DNA of 57,743 nucleotides from Phycisphaerales bacterium (lineage in GTDB: Bacteria > Planctomycetota > Phycisphaerae > Tepidisphaerales > Tepidisphaeraceae): the NCBI GenBank assembly GCA_020853095.1, contig JADYZN010000006.1, positions 1 to 57,743 on the forward strand. Reading direction: 5' to 3'. The stretch's first letter is position 1, and the number at the start of each line of letters is the position of its first letter. The translations under genes and the position numbers were made by a program. The notes beneath the pieces are model-generated. The model was not told the origin of the DNA. It was given only the letters and a program-made list of their open reading frames with translations, and made no database searches. Of the stretch, positions 28,584-36,878 are shown piece by piece.

Positions 28584-29186
28584 ATGAACAATTACACCCA
28601 AAGCCTTCAAAATCTGATCCAGCGATTGTCGAGCCTGCCGGGCATCGGTATGCGTTCGGCCGAACGCATCGCATTTCATCTGCTCAAGTCGCGCCCCGAA
28701 GAAGCCATGCAACTGGCCGATGCCATCCGTGACGTGAAGACGCGGATCAAACATTGCTCAACTTGTTTTAATCTCACGGAACAAGACCCCTGTTCGATCT
28801 GTTGCGATTCAACCCGCGATCAGGGGTTGGTCTGCATTGTCGAACAGCCCAAGGATTTGCTGGCCTTGGAAGCGGCCGGGCTGTATCGGGGGGTGTATCA
28901 CGTCCTATTGGGGCGAATTTCTCCGCTGGAAGGGATCGAACCAGGCGATTTAACCATCGACGGCCTGCTTCAGCGTTTGGCTTCCGGAAAGATTCGTGAA
29001 GTCATTATGGGCACCAACCCCACCATGGAAGGGGATGGAACAGCGCTTTACGTTCAGAATTTGATCGCCCAATACCCGGCCATCGCCGTGACCCGATTGG
29101 CGCGCGGCCTGCCAACCGGCAGCAGCATAGAATACGCCAACCGCAATATGCTGGCCGATGCCATCGCCGGCCGACAAAAGATGTAA
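28584..29186 (+). CDS. recR: Recombination mediator RecR
   Basis: It acts with RecF/RecO in loading RecA at gaps. It has the helix-hairpin-helix SLPGIGMRSAERIAFHLL, a four-cysteine zinc site (HCSTCFNLTEQDPCSICCD) and the Toprim domain with CIVEQPKDLLALE and GTNPTMEGDGTALY, plus the C-terminal TRLARGLPTGSSIEYAN. Length 200 is standard. The usual partner dnaX/yaaK is not nearby. The start is fixed by family length; the mRNA is probably leaderless. Confidence 0.95.
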   Translation: MNNYTQSLQNLIQRLSSLPGIGMRSAERIAFHLLKSRPEEAMQLADAIRDVKTRIKHCSTCFNLTEQDPCSICCDSTRDQGLVCIVEQPKDLLALEAAGLYRGVYHVLLGRISPLEGIEPGDLTIDGLLQRLASGKIREVIMGTNPTMEGDGTALYVQNLIAQYPAIAVTRLARGLPTGSSIEYANRNMLADAIAGRQKM

Positions 29187-29219
29187 CTCTTTGCCCTGTC
29201 GTAACTTGTGGCTCATAAC

Positions 29220-29272
29220 AAAAAAACAACCCATGAATCGCGATACCGCTTTTGTATACCGCGATCCACGGG
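29220..29272 (-). terminator. Intrinsic terminator of the lipoprotein gene
   Basis: Read on the minus strand, an arm at 29272-29254 pairs (with G-U wobbles) with 29245-29230, followed by TTG and a run of seven T residues (29226-29220). It lies about 30 bp after the lipoprotein stop at 29301. Confidence 0.65.
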
Positions 29273-29300
29273 CTGATAGATCAACCGAGAAAACCCGGAT

Positions 29301-29702
29301 TTAGTGGGCGCCCGGCAAGGTCAGGCCTTTGCCCGACTTGGCCGCATCCAGCATCGAGCGGGCGTTGGCCAGTTGCGACCGGATGCTTTCCGGCAGCGAA
29401 TCTTTGATCTTTTCCAACTCGTTGAGGGCCTTTTCGGCCAGATCGAGCTTGTTTTCCTTGATGTATTGCACCACCTGGGTGACTTTTTCCTGGGCCTCTT
29501 TGACGGCCGTATCGGACAGGCTGGCGGCCTTTTCGGCGGCATCATGCCCGACAGATTCAGGTGTTGCATTGCCGTGGCTCGGAGTGCTGGGAGCACCCGG
29601 AATCGCCGGCGTGGCCGGGGTGGGTTTGCTGTCGGTCTTGGTGTCGCAACCGACCACCATCGCGCCGGCGAGAACCATCGAACAAATGGCCAGAGTACGC
29701 AT
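29301..29702 (-). CDS. Small lipoprotein of unknown function
   Basis: The 133-residue protein starts MRTLAICSMVLAGAMVVGC, a lipoprotein signal peptide with a lipobox ending VVG-C. A Pro/Thr/Ser-rich spacer (about 20-50) precedes an amphipathic, probably coiled-coil region rich in Lys/Glu/Ala (about 55-125). AGGAG lies 5 nt before the ATG at 29702, so the longer frame to 29852 is rejected. It is anchored at a membrane. No family was recognised. It is divergent from prfC. Confidence 0.7.
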   Translation of the reverse strand: MRTLAICSMVLAGAMVVGCDTKTDSKPTPATPAIPGAPSTPSHGNATPESVGHDAAEKAASLSDTAVKEAQEKVTQVVQYIKENKLDLAEKALNELEKIKDSLPESIRSQLANARSMLDAAKSGKGLTLPGAH

Positions 29703-29886
29703 AATGCTCCTTTTCAAAAAAAATGAGTCCATGCCAAAATTGGCGTGGTGAATTGTAATCAACCCCACAAAAGGCCGCCATAGGAATTTTTCGCACATTT
29801 TTTCATTCGGACATGCCATGGCCCCCAGGCGTACAAACCAGTACAAAGACAACCTTTATTGAATCGAAATCCAGAAAACGATCACC

Positions 29887-31500
29887 ATGCACCTACAAGA
29901 CCAAATCGCCCGCCGGCGGACATTCGCCATAATTTCGCACCCCGACGCCGGCAAGACGACCCTGACGGAAAAATTCCTGCTCTACGGCGGCGCGCTGCAA
30001 CTGGCGGGTTCGGTGACGGCCCGTAAACAGCAGCGGGCGGCCACGTCCGACTGGATGGAACTGGAGAAAAAACGCGGCATCTCGGTCAGCTCGACCGTGC
30101 TGCAATTTGAATACCAGGGTTATTACGTCAACCTGCTGGACACGCCGGGGCACAAGGATTTTTCAGAAGACACCTACCGCGTCCTGACGGCGGTCGATGC
30201 GGTGGTGATGGTGATTGACGCGGGCAAGGGGATCGAAAGCCAGACGCGCAAACTGTTTGAAATCTGCCGCCGTCGCGGGGTGCCGATCTTCACGTTCATG
30301 AACAAGCTGGACCGGCCGGCGCTCGATCCGATGGGGTTGATGGACCAGTTGGAATCGGTGTTGGGGATCGGCGCTTACGCCATGAACTGGCCGCTGGGGA
30401 TGGGGCCGGATTTTCAGGGGGTTTTTGACCGCATCGGCCGGCAGGTTCACTTTTTTGAACGCACGCCGGGCGGGGCATATCGGGCGCCGGTGAAAGTGCT
30501 CAATTTGTCCGATGAGGCGGTGCGGAAGAAGCTGAGCGCCGAAACCTATCACAAGGTCGTGGAGGAACTGGAGACGCTGGAGGTGGCGGGGACGAGCTTT
30601 GACCAGGATGCGGTGCTGACGGGCAGATTGACGCCGGTTTTTTTTGGCAGCGCGGTGAATAATTTCGGCGTGCAACTGCTGCTGGACTCGTTTTTACAAC
30701 TTTCCACCCCGCCGCGGGGCAGGGTCGCCGGAGAGTTGCACCTTGAACCGGATCGGCCGGGATTTTCGGGGTTTGTGTTCAAAATCCAGGCCAACATGGA
30801 CCCCCGCCACCGCGACCGCATCGCCTTTGTGCGCATCTGCACCGGCAAATTCACGCGCGAAATGGCCGTCACGCACGTCCAGAGCGGCAGGCGGGTGCGG
30901 CTTTCCAGTTCGCACAAGCTTTTTGGGCGGGATCGCGAGACGGTGGATGAAGCTTACGCGGGGGATGTCATCGGGCTGGTGGGCCACGCCGACTTCGGCA
31001 TCGGCGACACGCTGACGGAGGAGGATGGAATCGTCTTCGACGAAATTCCGCGGTTCGCCCCCGAATGTTTCGCCTATCTGCACAGCACCAGCACCTCGCA
31101 ATTCAAACGATTCCGCGAAGGCTTGGACCAGTTGCTGCAGGAGGGCGTGGTGCAGACGTACAAGGTCAAGGATTCGATGCAGACCGCCCCGTTGCTGGCG
31201 GCGGTGGGTCCGTTGCAATTTGAGGTGGTGCAATACCGCCTGCAAAGCGAATATGGCGCCGATTCGAGATTGGAAACCGCATCGTGGGAATTGCTGCGAT
31301 GGGTCTCGCCGCAAGTTGCGCCAGAAGTTTTGGATTCCGCGACGCTGCCCACCGGTGTTCGGCACGCAACCGATCCGCAGGGATTAGCGGTTTTGCTGTT
31401 CCCCAGCGAATGGTCGCTGGGCTATTTCCAACGCCAAAACCCGAACATCATCCTGCTGGATGCGCCGGCCAAGGGCCAACCGCAAAAAGCGACGACGTAG
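29887..31500 (+). CDS. prfC: Peptide chain release factor 3
   Basis: This GTPase recycles RF1/RF2 from the ribosome after termination. The G domain has HPDAGKTTLTEK (G1), RGISVSS (G2), LDTPGHKDFSEDTYR (G3) and TFMNKLDR (G4). The RF3-specific pattern (FKIQANMDPRHRDRIAF, GDTLTE) and a length of 537 separate it from EF-G. No Shine-Dalgarno is obvious. The gene ends just before the transposase remnant that opens the accessory island. Confidence 0.95.
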   Translation: MHLQDQIARRRTFAIISHPDAGKTTLTEKFLLYGGALQLAGSVTARKQQRAATSDWMELEKKRGISVSSTVLQFEYQGYYVNLLDTPGHKDFSEDTYRVLTAVDAVVMVIDAGKGIESQTRKLFEICRRRGVPIFTFMNKLDRPALDPMGLMDQLESVLGIGAYAMNWPLGMGPDFQGVFDRIGRQVHFFERTPGGAYRAPVKVLNLSDEAVRKKLSAETYHKVVEELETLEVAGTSFDQDAVLTGRLTPVFFGSAVNNFGVQLLLDSFLQLSTPPRGRVAGELHLEPDRPGFSGFVFKIQANMDPRHRDRIAFVRICTGKFTREMAVTHVQSGRRVRLSSSHKLFGRDRETVDEAYAGDVIGLVGHADFGIGDTLTEEDGIVFDEIPRFAPECFAYLHSTSTSQFKRFREGLDQLLQEGVVQTYKVKDSMQTAPLLAAVGPLQFEVVQYRLQSEYGADSRLETASWELLRWVSPQVAPEVLDSATLPTGVRHATDPQGLAVLLFPSEWSLGYFQRQNPNIILLDAPAKGQPQKATT

Positions 31501-31578
31501 CCGTAGCTTCCGCACCGAGCTTGTGAACTTTTTACCTGAAGCGCGATTTTTTGAAAGGAATGCGCTATAAGAGAGCCC

Positions 31579-31762
31579 GTGAGCTATCAACCTTCTGACG
31601 TGCGTTTGCGGCGGGCGGACCGGAGCCAAATGGTGATGTCGATGCAGTGCCCCAACGATCTGATCGGCGGGGATCATCCGGCGCGGATCATCTGGAAGAT
31701 CGTGGAGGGCTTGGACCTGTCGGCTTTTTATGCCCCGATTCAGGTGCGCGCGGGCACGGTCG
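31579..31762 (+). pseudogene. Truncated IS1182-like transposase (5' end only)
   Basis: From a GTG at 31579 about 60 residues read like the N terminus of an IS1182/IS5-group DDE transposase: RSQMVMSMQCPNDLIGGDHP, then a LDLSAFYAPIQVRAGT segment. The frame then enters an inverted copy of the GH35 gene leader and stops at 31848 with unrelated residues. The catalytic domain is missing, so this is a dead remnant. Confidence 0.75.
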
Positions 31763-31986
31763 GGCGGAACACGAAAATAATGAATCTCGCCGCCGACGAG
31801 GAAAATCCGTTCCTGTCCGCGCAGGAAACTGAGCGAGTCAAACTGTAAGGGTTGCATGCGAAAAACCTGATCGAGTGAATCCCCGTCCGGGCCGATCATA
31901 CCATCAATCCGCGCCGATGCGCACCCCCGGTCGCGGGGATCAGGAATGAATGTGCCACAGAGACACAGAGACACGGAGAAGAACAA
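31760..31986 (-). pseudogene. Inverted duplicate of the GH35 gene 5' end and leader
   Basis: The minus-strand sequence is nearly identical to 8921-9149: the right arm of repeat element A, the leader with its TATGAT, and the first ~33 codons of the GH35 gene (through IHYFRVPPD). Identity ends sharply at 31760, where it meets the transposase remnant. Only a few substitutions separate the copies. It could still fire as a promoter fragment but encodes no enzyme. Confidence 0.85.
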
Positions 31987-32013
31987 ACCGTGGCTTGCAT
32001 CCTGCGGATCTTT

Positions 32014-33699
32014 TCAATCATCCGCCGGATCGAACAACTCCCGTTCCCGCTTCCGGTCCCTCTTCGCCCTGGGCGCTTTGCGGAACGTGCGCAGGTCGCC
32101 GGTTTGCGGCATCCCGATCCGTTCGGTTCCGTTCAACAACCCCTCGATGGTGAGAATCTGCACCTTCGCGTGACTGGTCCCCCAGGGGGAGTCGTAAATC
32201 CCCGCCCCGGCCGCCTCCGCCCGCATGGGCGCGGTCGGCTCCTCCAGCGTCATCAGCACGCCGATGACCGCCCCGCCCGCCTTCTCCCGATCCAGCACCC
32301 CCTTCAAATCCCGCACATCCCGCGCGGAGACCTTTCCGCTCTTGACCTGCAAAATCACCTGCTTGGTCGCCGCCACATTGTCCGGATCATCGTGGAAAAA
32401 GAGCCGCCCATCCACCCCCTTGTCCGCCCCCTTGCGGTCTGAACTCGCCGTGCGCGCCTTGACCAATCCCAAGGCCCAGGATTGAAACTGAAACCGATCC
32501 TCCCCGGCCAGTTGCTCCGCCCCCTTCAAATCGGTCGGCTCGCCGACCACCTTGTATCCCACCGGCCCACCCTCCACCGGCGCATCGGTCACCTTGAACG
32601 CATCCCACAACCGATGCTTGATGAGATTGATCGCCAGATGGGTCACATCAATCCCGATCCAGCGCCGATTGAGTTTCTGCGCCACCGCCACCGCCGTCCC
32701 GCACCCGCAAAAGGGATCGAGCACCACATCCCCCTCGTTGGATGAGGCGTTGATAATCCGCTCCAGCAACGCCTCGGGCTTTTGCGTGGGATAGCCGAGG
32801 CGCTCCTGCGCCTGGGAGTTGATGGGAGGTATATCATCCCAAAGCGCAGGCATGGCCGCGCCCTTCTGTTCATCGAGATAGCGCACGAGGTAGGGCGTCC
32901 CGGACTTCGTCCATTCGATACGCCCGTCGGCGTCCAGCGATTCAAGCTTTTCACGTTTAACTCGCCATCCCCACTTGGGTGTAAATTCCTTGTATTCATA
33001 GGAGAGATTGGGACGGGGGCCCATGCTTGCGGAACGGATTATGTTGTCTAAGCGGTAGATGCGTCCCGCAGTGTCCTTCTTATTGTAGTGGGTTTTGAGA
33101 TAGTGTTCGCTATGTTCAACGTGCTGCGGGTTCCAGATTGCGCCGCGCGATTTGACGTAATAAAAGATACTATCTTTTACGTCCGCAAACCGCTTTGCGT
33201 CGTTATGTGACCCCGTCCGCTTCCACACGATCTCATTCCGAAAATTCTCCGCCCCAAACACCGCATCCATGAGCATCTTGAGATAATGCGACGCCGTCGG
33301 GTCGCAATGGAGGTAGATGGAGCCGGTCGGTTTGAGGACCCGGCGCAGTTCGATGAGTCGAGGGGCCATCATCGCCAGATAGGCCAGCATGTCGCTTTCG
33401 CCCAGCATGGCGTGAAATCCCTGCATGGCGGCGGGCACGCGCCCCCCCTGGCCCGCGCCCGATTGCACCGCCTCATGAAACGCCCGCGCGGCCGCTTCAT
33501 CCCATTTCCAGGTGTCCCCGAAGGCCATGATCTGCGCCGCCGCCTCGGTGTGATCCTTCTCGGCAAAGAGGACGTTGTAATCGGCGTTGGAGTTGAAGGG
33601 GGGGTCGAGATAGATCAGATCGACGCACTCATCGCCGACATAGCGCCGCAGAATCTCGAGGTTGTCGCCGTAATACAGGGTGTTGGGCGGGGTCTCCAT
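32014..33699 (-). CDS. Beta-class DNA methyltransferase fused to a PD-(D/E)xK-like nuclease domain
   Basis: The 561-residue protein starts with the motif IV-like LDPPFNS (Asp32), then a target-recognition region, [14 protein letters not shown] and motif [10 protein letters not shown] near residue 330. The IV-before-I order is the beta class that makes N6-methyladenine or N4-methylcytosine. The C-terminal part (about 390-520) contains [12 protein letters not shown] and ILQVKSGK, a D...QxK pattern of Mrr/PD-(D/E)xK nucleases. One polypeptide may thus modify and cut, or the nuclease may be modified. The start at 33699 follows TAGACT by 10 nt, and no Shine-Dalgarno is seen. A frame extension through the 21-bp array to 34107 is judged non-coding. 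Confidence 0.82.
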   Translation of the reverse strand: METPPNTLYYGDNLEILRRYVGDECVDLIYLDPPFNSNADYNVLFAEKDHTEAAAQIMAFGDTWKWDEAAARAFHEAVQSGAGQGGRVPAAMQGFHAMLGESDMLAYLAMMAPRLIELRRVLKPTGSIYLHCDPTASHYLKMLMDAVFGAENFRNEIVWKRTGSHNDAKRFADVKDSIFYYVKSRGAIWNPQHVEHSEHYLKTHYNKKDTAGRIYRLDNIIRSASMGPRPNLSYEYKEFTPKWGWRVKREKLESLDADGRIEWTKSGTPYLVRYLDEQKGAAMPALWDDIPPINSQAQERLGYPTQKPEALLERIINASSNEGDVVLDPFCGCGTAVAVAQKLNRRWIGIDVTHLAINLIKHRLWDAFKVTDAPVEGGPVGYKVVGEPTDLKGAEQLAGEDRFQFQSWALGLVKARTASSDRKGADKGVDGRLFFHDDPDNVAATKQVILQVKSGKVSARDVRDLKGVLDREKAGGAVIGVLMTLEEPTAPMRAEAAGAGIYDSPWGTSHAKVQILTIEGLLNGTERIGMPQTGDLRTFRKAPRAKRDRKRERELFDPADD

Positions 33700-33810
33700 G
33701 TGGCCGGTGAGTCTACCGGCCCGATGGTGGCGGGTCGAGAGGATGGGGTCGGGGATGGGGTCGGGCCGGAAGGTTATCGGCCATCCGGCCGCGCCCTGCC
33801 CCCATCCGTT

Positions 33811-34020
33811 GGCGCGGACAAGGGTTTTATTGGCGCCAAAATGATCTCCGTTGGCGCCAAAATGGTTCCCGCTGGCGCTAAAATGATTCCCCGTGGCGCC
33901 AAAATGATTCTCGCTGGCACCATTAAGGTTTCCGTTGGCGCCAAAATAGCTCCTCTTGGCGCCAACATGATTCCCATTGGCACCAAAATGATTTCCCTTG
34001 GCGCCAACGGAAGTCATTTT
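33811..34020. repeat. Ten-unit exact 21-bp tandem array centred on TTGGCGCC
   Basis: Ten units begin at 33811, 33832, 33853, 33874, 33895, 33916, 33937, 33958, 33979 and 34000, each exactly 21 bp, with a partial eleventh at 34021. The consensus is GGCGCCAAAATGATTCCCGTT. Where flanked by TT and AA the core is the 10-bp palindrome TTGGCGCCAA. Units differ by substitutions but never in length. The array fills the divergent promoter region between the methyltransferase and the unknown gene. A 21-bp period puts all cores on one face of the DNA helix. Confidence 0.92.
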
Positions 34021-34196
34021 GGCGTGGATTAGGCTCAAAAACGGGCCATTTCGTGATGGATTGGCGGCATAAAGCCATCGCCCTGGGCTGACAAAGGGAC
34101 CGGACAAGCGTCTGATCAGCTCTGACGGCTCCTTTTACCGGGCCGTGTTGGCATTGAGGGCGTGGCGGCGTTGTCACGAGATGGGCCATTCTCGCC

Positions 34197-34225
34197 ATGA
34201 CACGCGATCCGCGCGCGATTACAAT
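34197..34225 (+). promoter_or_regulatory. Promoter ATGACA -17 bp- TACAAT, leaderless gene
   Basis: ATGACA (34197-34202) and TACAAT (34220-34225) each match the sigma-70 consensus at five of six bases with ideal 17-bp spacing. The start codon of the next gene is only 10 nt after the -10 box. Confidence 0.6.
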
Positions 34226-34235
34226 CATTTTACAA

Positions 34236-34985
34236 ATGAAGACGCTCGAACGCATACTCATCACCGTTCGCACCTATCCCACCATCAGCACGAAATACAT
34301 GGAAACGGTTTGTACCGGCGGAATCACCGACAAGGGTCAGTGGCGACGACTTTATCCCGTGCCGCTGCGATACATGGACAAAGCGCAGCAATATAGTACG
34401 TTCGATATCATCGAAGTCGATGTGGAAGAGGCCAAGGATGGGCGAGCCGAAAGCCGCCGTCCGCATAATCCATCGCTCAAAGTCGTCGGATCGGTGAAAG
34501 GATGGCAGGAGCGGCATGCGTGGGTTGGCCCCACGATCCATGAGTCTCTGGCGGCGATGCGAGCGGCCGGGCGTACGCTGGCTCCGGTTGCCGTGCGGGA
34601 GGTCCAGGAGTTCATCGCCGAGAAGTCGTCGACAGAGTGGACCCCGGAGCAGTTGGCAAAGCTGAAAGAGATGAACCTGTATGAGGAGCGACGCCCGTTG
34701 GAAAAGATCCCTTTTGAGTTTCGCTTCCGATGGCTCGACAACGACGGACAGGAACACAATTCAATGATTCTGTCATGGGAATTCGGCCAGACATGGCGGA
34801 AGTACCATGAGAGTTATGCCGATCCGATCGTTGTGATGAGGGACAAATGGATGAATGATCTGTGCGGACCGGATCGGCAGGTCAGTTTTTTCATGGGGAA
34901 TCTGGCGCAGCGCCGACAAGTATTTACGGTGTGCGGCGTATATGGTCCGCCCAAAAAGGAACTTCAGCAGGGAAATTTGTGGTAA
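34236..34985 (+). CDS. Unrecognised protein paired with DUF488
   Basis: The 249-residue soluble protein was not recognised. It starts MKTLERILITVRTYPTIS, has TVCTGGIT and GQWRRLYPVPLRYM early, several Arg/Lys/Trp-rich stretches, and a C-terminal half with PFEFRFRWLDNDG and SFFMGNLAQRRQVFTVCGVY, with no membrane segment. It lies 1 nt before the DUF488 gene and is divergent from the methyltransferase-nuclease, so a role in a DNA modification or defence module is plausible but only inferred. The start is set by the promoter at 34197-34225. An ATG at 34197 lies inside the -35 box. Confidence 0.6.
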   Translation: MKTLERILITVRTYPTISTKYMETVCTGGITDKGQWRRLYPVPLRYMDKAQQYSTFDIIEVDVEEAKDGRAESRRPHNPSLKVVGSVKGWQERHAWVGPTIHESLAAMRAAGRTLAPVAVREVQEFIAEKSSTEWTPEQLAKLKEMNLYEERRPLEKIPFEFRFRWLDNDGQEHNSMILSWEFGQTWRKYHESYADPIVVMRDKWMNDLCGPDRQVSFFMGNLAQRRQVFTVCGVYGPPKKELQQGNLW

Positions 34986-34986
34986 T

Positions 34987-35526
34987 ATGAGTGTAGACAC
35001 CAAAAAGGCGGCCAATGCACGCGCCCTGTCGGCGTTCGGTGCGACAGTATTGGGCACAGGCGAGTATGCCCGCACCATCCGACAAGGGACGACCGTAACG
35101 ATTTATACCATTGGTTACGAAAAGCGGGACGGCGAAGGCTTGATGAGCATCCTGGTGGATCAGGGAATCAAAGCGCTGGCGGATATCCGTCAGCGTCCAT
35201 TGTCGCGCAAACCCGACTTCAGGGCGGCGACGCTTGAGGCAGCCTGCGGCAACGCCGGCATTGAATATCAATCGTGGCCGGAATTGGGATCCACGGAAAA
35301 TCAGCGGGAAGGATTGCAGGAAACCGGGGATTTCGCGACGTTTGCCAGGCGGTTCCGCGCACACGCCAGGCGCACGATGTCGGATACGATCAAGCAACTT
35401 GCCGGATCGGCCAAACGGAAGCCGACCGCGTTATTGTGCTACGAGCGTCTCCACGAAGAGTGCCATCGTAGCATCATCGCGGAGCTTGTGGCCGGGGAGC
35501 TTGATGCAACCATTATTGCCCTGTAG
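34987..35526 (+). CDS. DUF488 family protein
   Basis: The 179-residue protein has a ~30-residue leader then the DUF488 core: IYTIGYEKRDGEGL, ALADIRQRPLSRKPDF, an IEYQSWPELGS segment and LLCYERLHEECHRSIIAE with the conserved Cys...Cys-His-Arg cluster. The function of the family is unknown. The stop of the preceding gene is at 34983-34985 and this ATG is at 34987, so the two are translated as a pair. The upstream frame to 34855 overlaps the neighbour and is rejected. Confidence 0.85.
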   Translation: MSVDTKKAANARALSAFGATVLGTGEYARTIRQGTTVTIYTIGYEKRDGEGLMSILVDQGIKALADIRQRPLSRKPDFRAATLEAACGNAGIEYQSWPELGSTENQREGLQETGDFATFARRFRAHARRTMSDTIKQLAGSAKRKPTALLCYERLHEECHRSIIAELVAGELDATIIAL

Positions 35527-35737
35527 TGGGTTAGGTTGGGCCTTTGGCCTGCCACAATGGATTAATCCCGTCGGACTCGGGGGGCGATGTTGGCCCGCTT
35601 TGTATTGATTCGTTTCCCTTCCTAGACGCCCCATAACCGGCGCAACCGTCGTAAATATCACAAACCGATTAAAGTGAACCGGTCGCCGCGGAGGGCGATG
35701 GGATGAAGGTCGCGGCGTAGGGAAAGCGGGTAATGTG
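35527..35737. other. Gene-poor stretch after DUF488
   Basis: No credible ORF, RNA gene or terminator was seen. The sequence may contain decayed gene remains. It leads into repeat element copy B. Confidence 0.4.
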
Positions 35738-35847
35738 CCACGGAGGCACGGAGATCACGGAGATCAGAAAGAGAAGGGGGTGGAAAATCAGAACATTCAA
35801 TTTTTATATTTTGATTGTTCTTCTCCGTGTTCTCTGTGTCTCTGTGG
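35738..35847. repeat. ~110-bp inverted-repeat element, copy B
   Basis: The arms (CCACGGAGGCACGGAGATCA... and its complement ending CTCTGTGG) and the AT-rich centre match copy A at 8844-8952, in the same orientation, with a 1-bp length difference and scattered substitutions. It marks the right side of the accessory stretch 31.5-35.9 kb. Confidence 0.75.
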
Positions 35848-35903
35848 CGACATCTCTGTCATAATGGGGGTGATTGTCATTGCTTTATTCACCGGAGGTC
35901 ACC

Positions 35904-36842
35904 ATGCCCAGACGAATCACCCTGAGCACCTTCAGCGGCGTTCCACCGGCCGTCGAACACGGGACATCGCAGGAGCGGGCGGTGGGACAGGTCATCGAAC
36001 ATTGGCGGATGAAACTGGGCAACGTGTTGCCGGACCGCCCCGATCTGATCCTGCTGCCCGAAGTGGCCGACATGCCGGCGAACCATGCGGAGGATCTGGA
36101 GGCCTATCTGGCGGCACGCGGCACGCGGGTGATGGATTTTCTGGCCTCGGTGGCACGCGAGAACCATTGCCACATCGCGTATTCCACGCTGCGGACCGAT
36201 GAAACCGGCATCCGGCGCAATTCGATGGTGGTGCTGGATCGACAGGGCCGGCCGGCGGGTCATTACGACAAACGACACATCACGATCGATGAATTCAACC
36301 ACCAGGGGCTGCGCTATGGCGACGGCGGGGCGATCATCGACTGCGATTTTGGCCGTGTTGCCTGCGTGATCTGCTTTGATTTGAATTTCGACGATGCCCG
36401 CCAGCGCATCGCCGCTGCCCATCCCGACCTGATTCTATTCTCCTCGATGTACCACGGCGGGTTGATGCAGGGATATTGGGCGTATTCCTGCCGTGCCCAT
36501 TTCGTCGCGGCGGTGCACAACACGCCCAGCGCCATTCTCCTGCCCACGGGCGATGGTGTCGCGACCACCACCAATTATTTCGATCACGTCACCGCGCGCA
36601 TCAACCTCGACTGCGCGTTGTTCCATCTTGATTACAACCGGCCAAAACTCGAGGCGGCCAAGGCCAAATATGGCCGCAAGCTGTCATTGCACGATCCGGG
36701 TCGGCTTGGCTCGGTCCTGCTCACGTGCGAGGACGATGAATTGACTCTGGACCGGATCGTCCGTGAATTTGATCTGGAGCGGCTGGATGACTATTTCAAA
36801 AGGGCGTTGACCCACCGGAAAACCCACCTGAATGACCATTGA
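35904..36842 (+). CDS. Carbon-nitrogen hydrolase (nitrilase superfamily)
   Basis: The 312-residue protein has the Glu-Lys-Cys triad pattern: Glu in LILLPEVADMP, Lys in HYDKRHITIDE and Cys in ACVICFDLNFDDAR. Family members hydrolyse nitriles, amides or carbamoyl groups; the substrate cannot be told. GGAGG lies 7 nt before the ATG at 35904, so the longer frame from 35874 is rejected. It may belong with the carbohydrate locus downstream but is separated by the oppositely oriented regulator. Confidence 0.8.
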   Translation: MPRRITLSTFSGVPPAVEHGTSQERAVGQVIEHWRMKLGNVLPDRPDLILLPEVADMPANHAEDLEAYLAARGTRVMDFLASVARENHCHIAYSTLRTDETGIRRNSMVVLDRQGRPAGHYDKRHITIDEFNHQGLRYGDGGAIIDCDFGRVACVICFDLNFDDARQRIAAAHPDLILFSSMYHGGLMQGYWAYSCRAHFVAAVHNTPSAILLPTGDGVATTTNYFDHVTARINLDCALFHLDYNRPKLEAAKAKYGRKLSLHDPGRLGSVLLTCEDDELTLDRIVREFDLERLDDYFKRALTHRKTHLNDH

Positions 36843-36878
36843 GAACCCACCGGGGCCCCGTCGCCGTCGGGACATTCA

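Noticed and set aside
31384-31986. Intact 200-residue minus-strand gene
   Set aside because: The frame is a chance fusion of the GH35 leader copy, the transposase remnant and antisense prfC.
33811-34020. CRISPR array
   Set aside because: Units are contiguous 21-bp repeats with no spacers and no cas genes nearby.
33286-34032. Heptapeptide-repeat protein encoded by the 21-bp array
   Set aside because: A 21-bp period keeps any stop-free frame open on both strands, so the open frame is not evidence. It also overlaps the methyltransferase N terminus in antisense.
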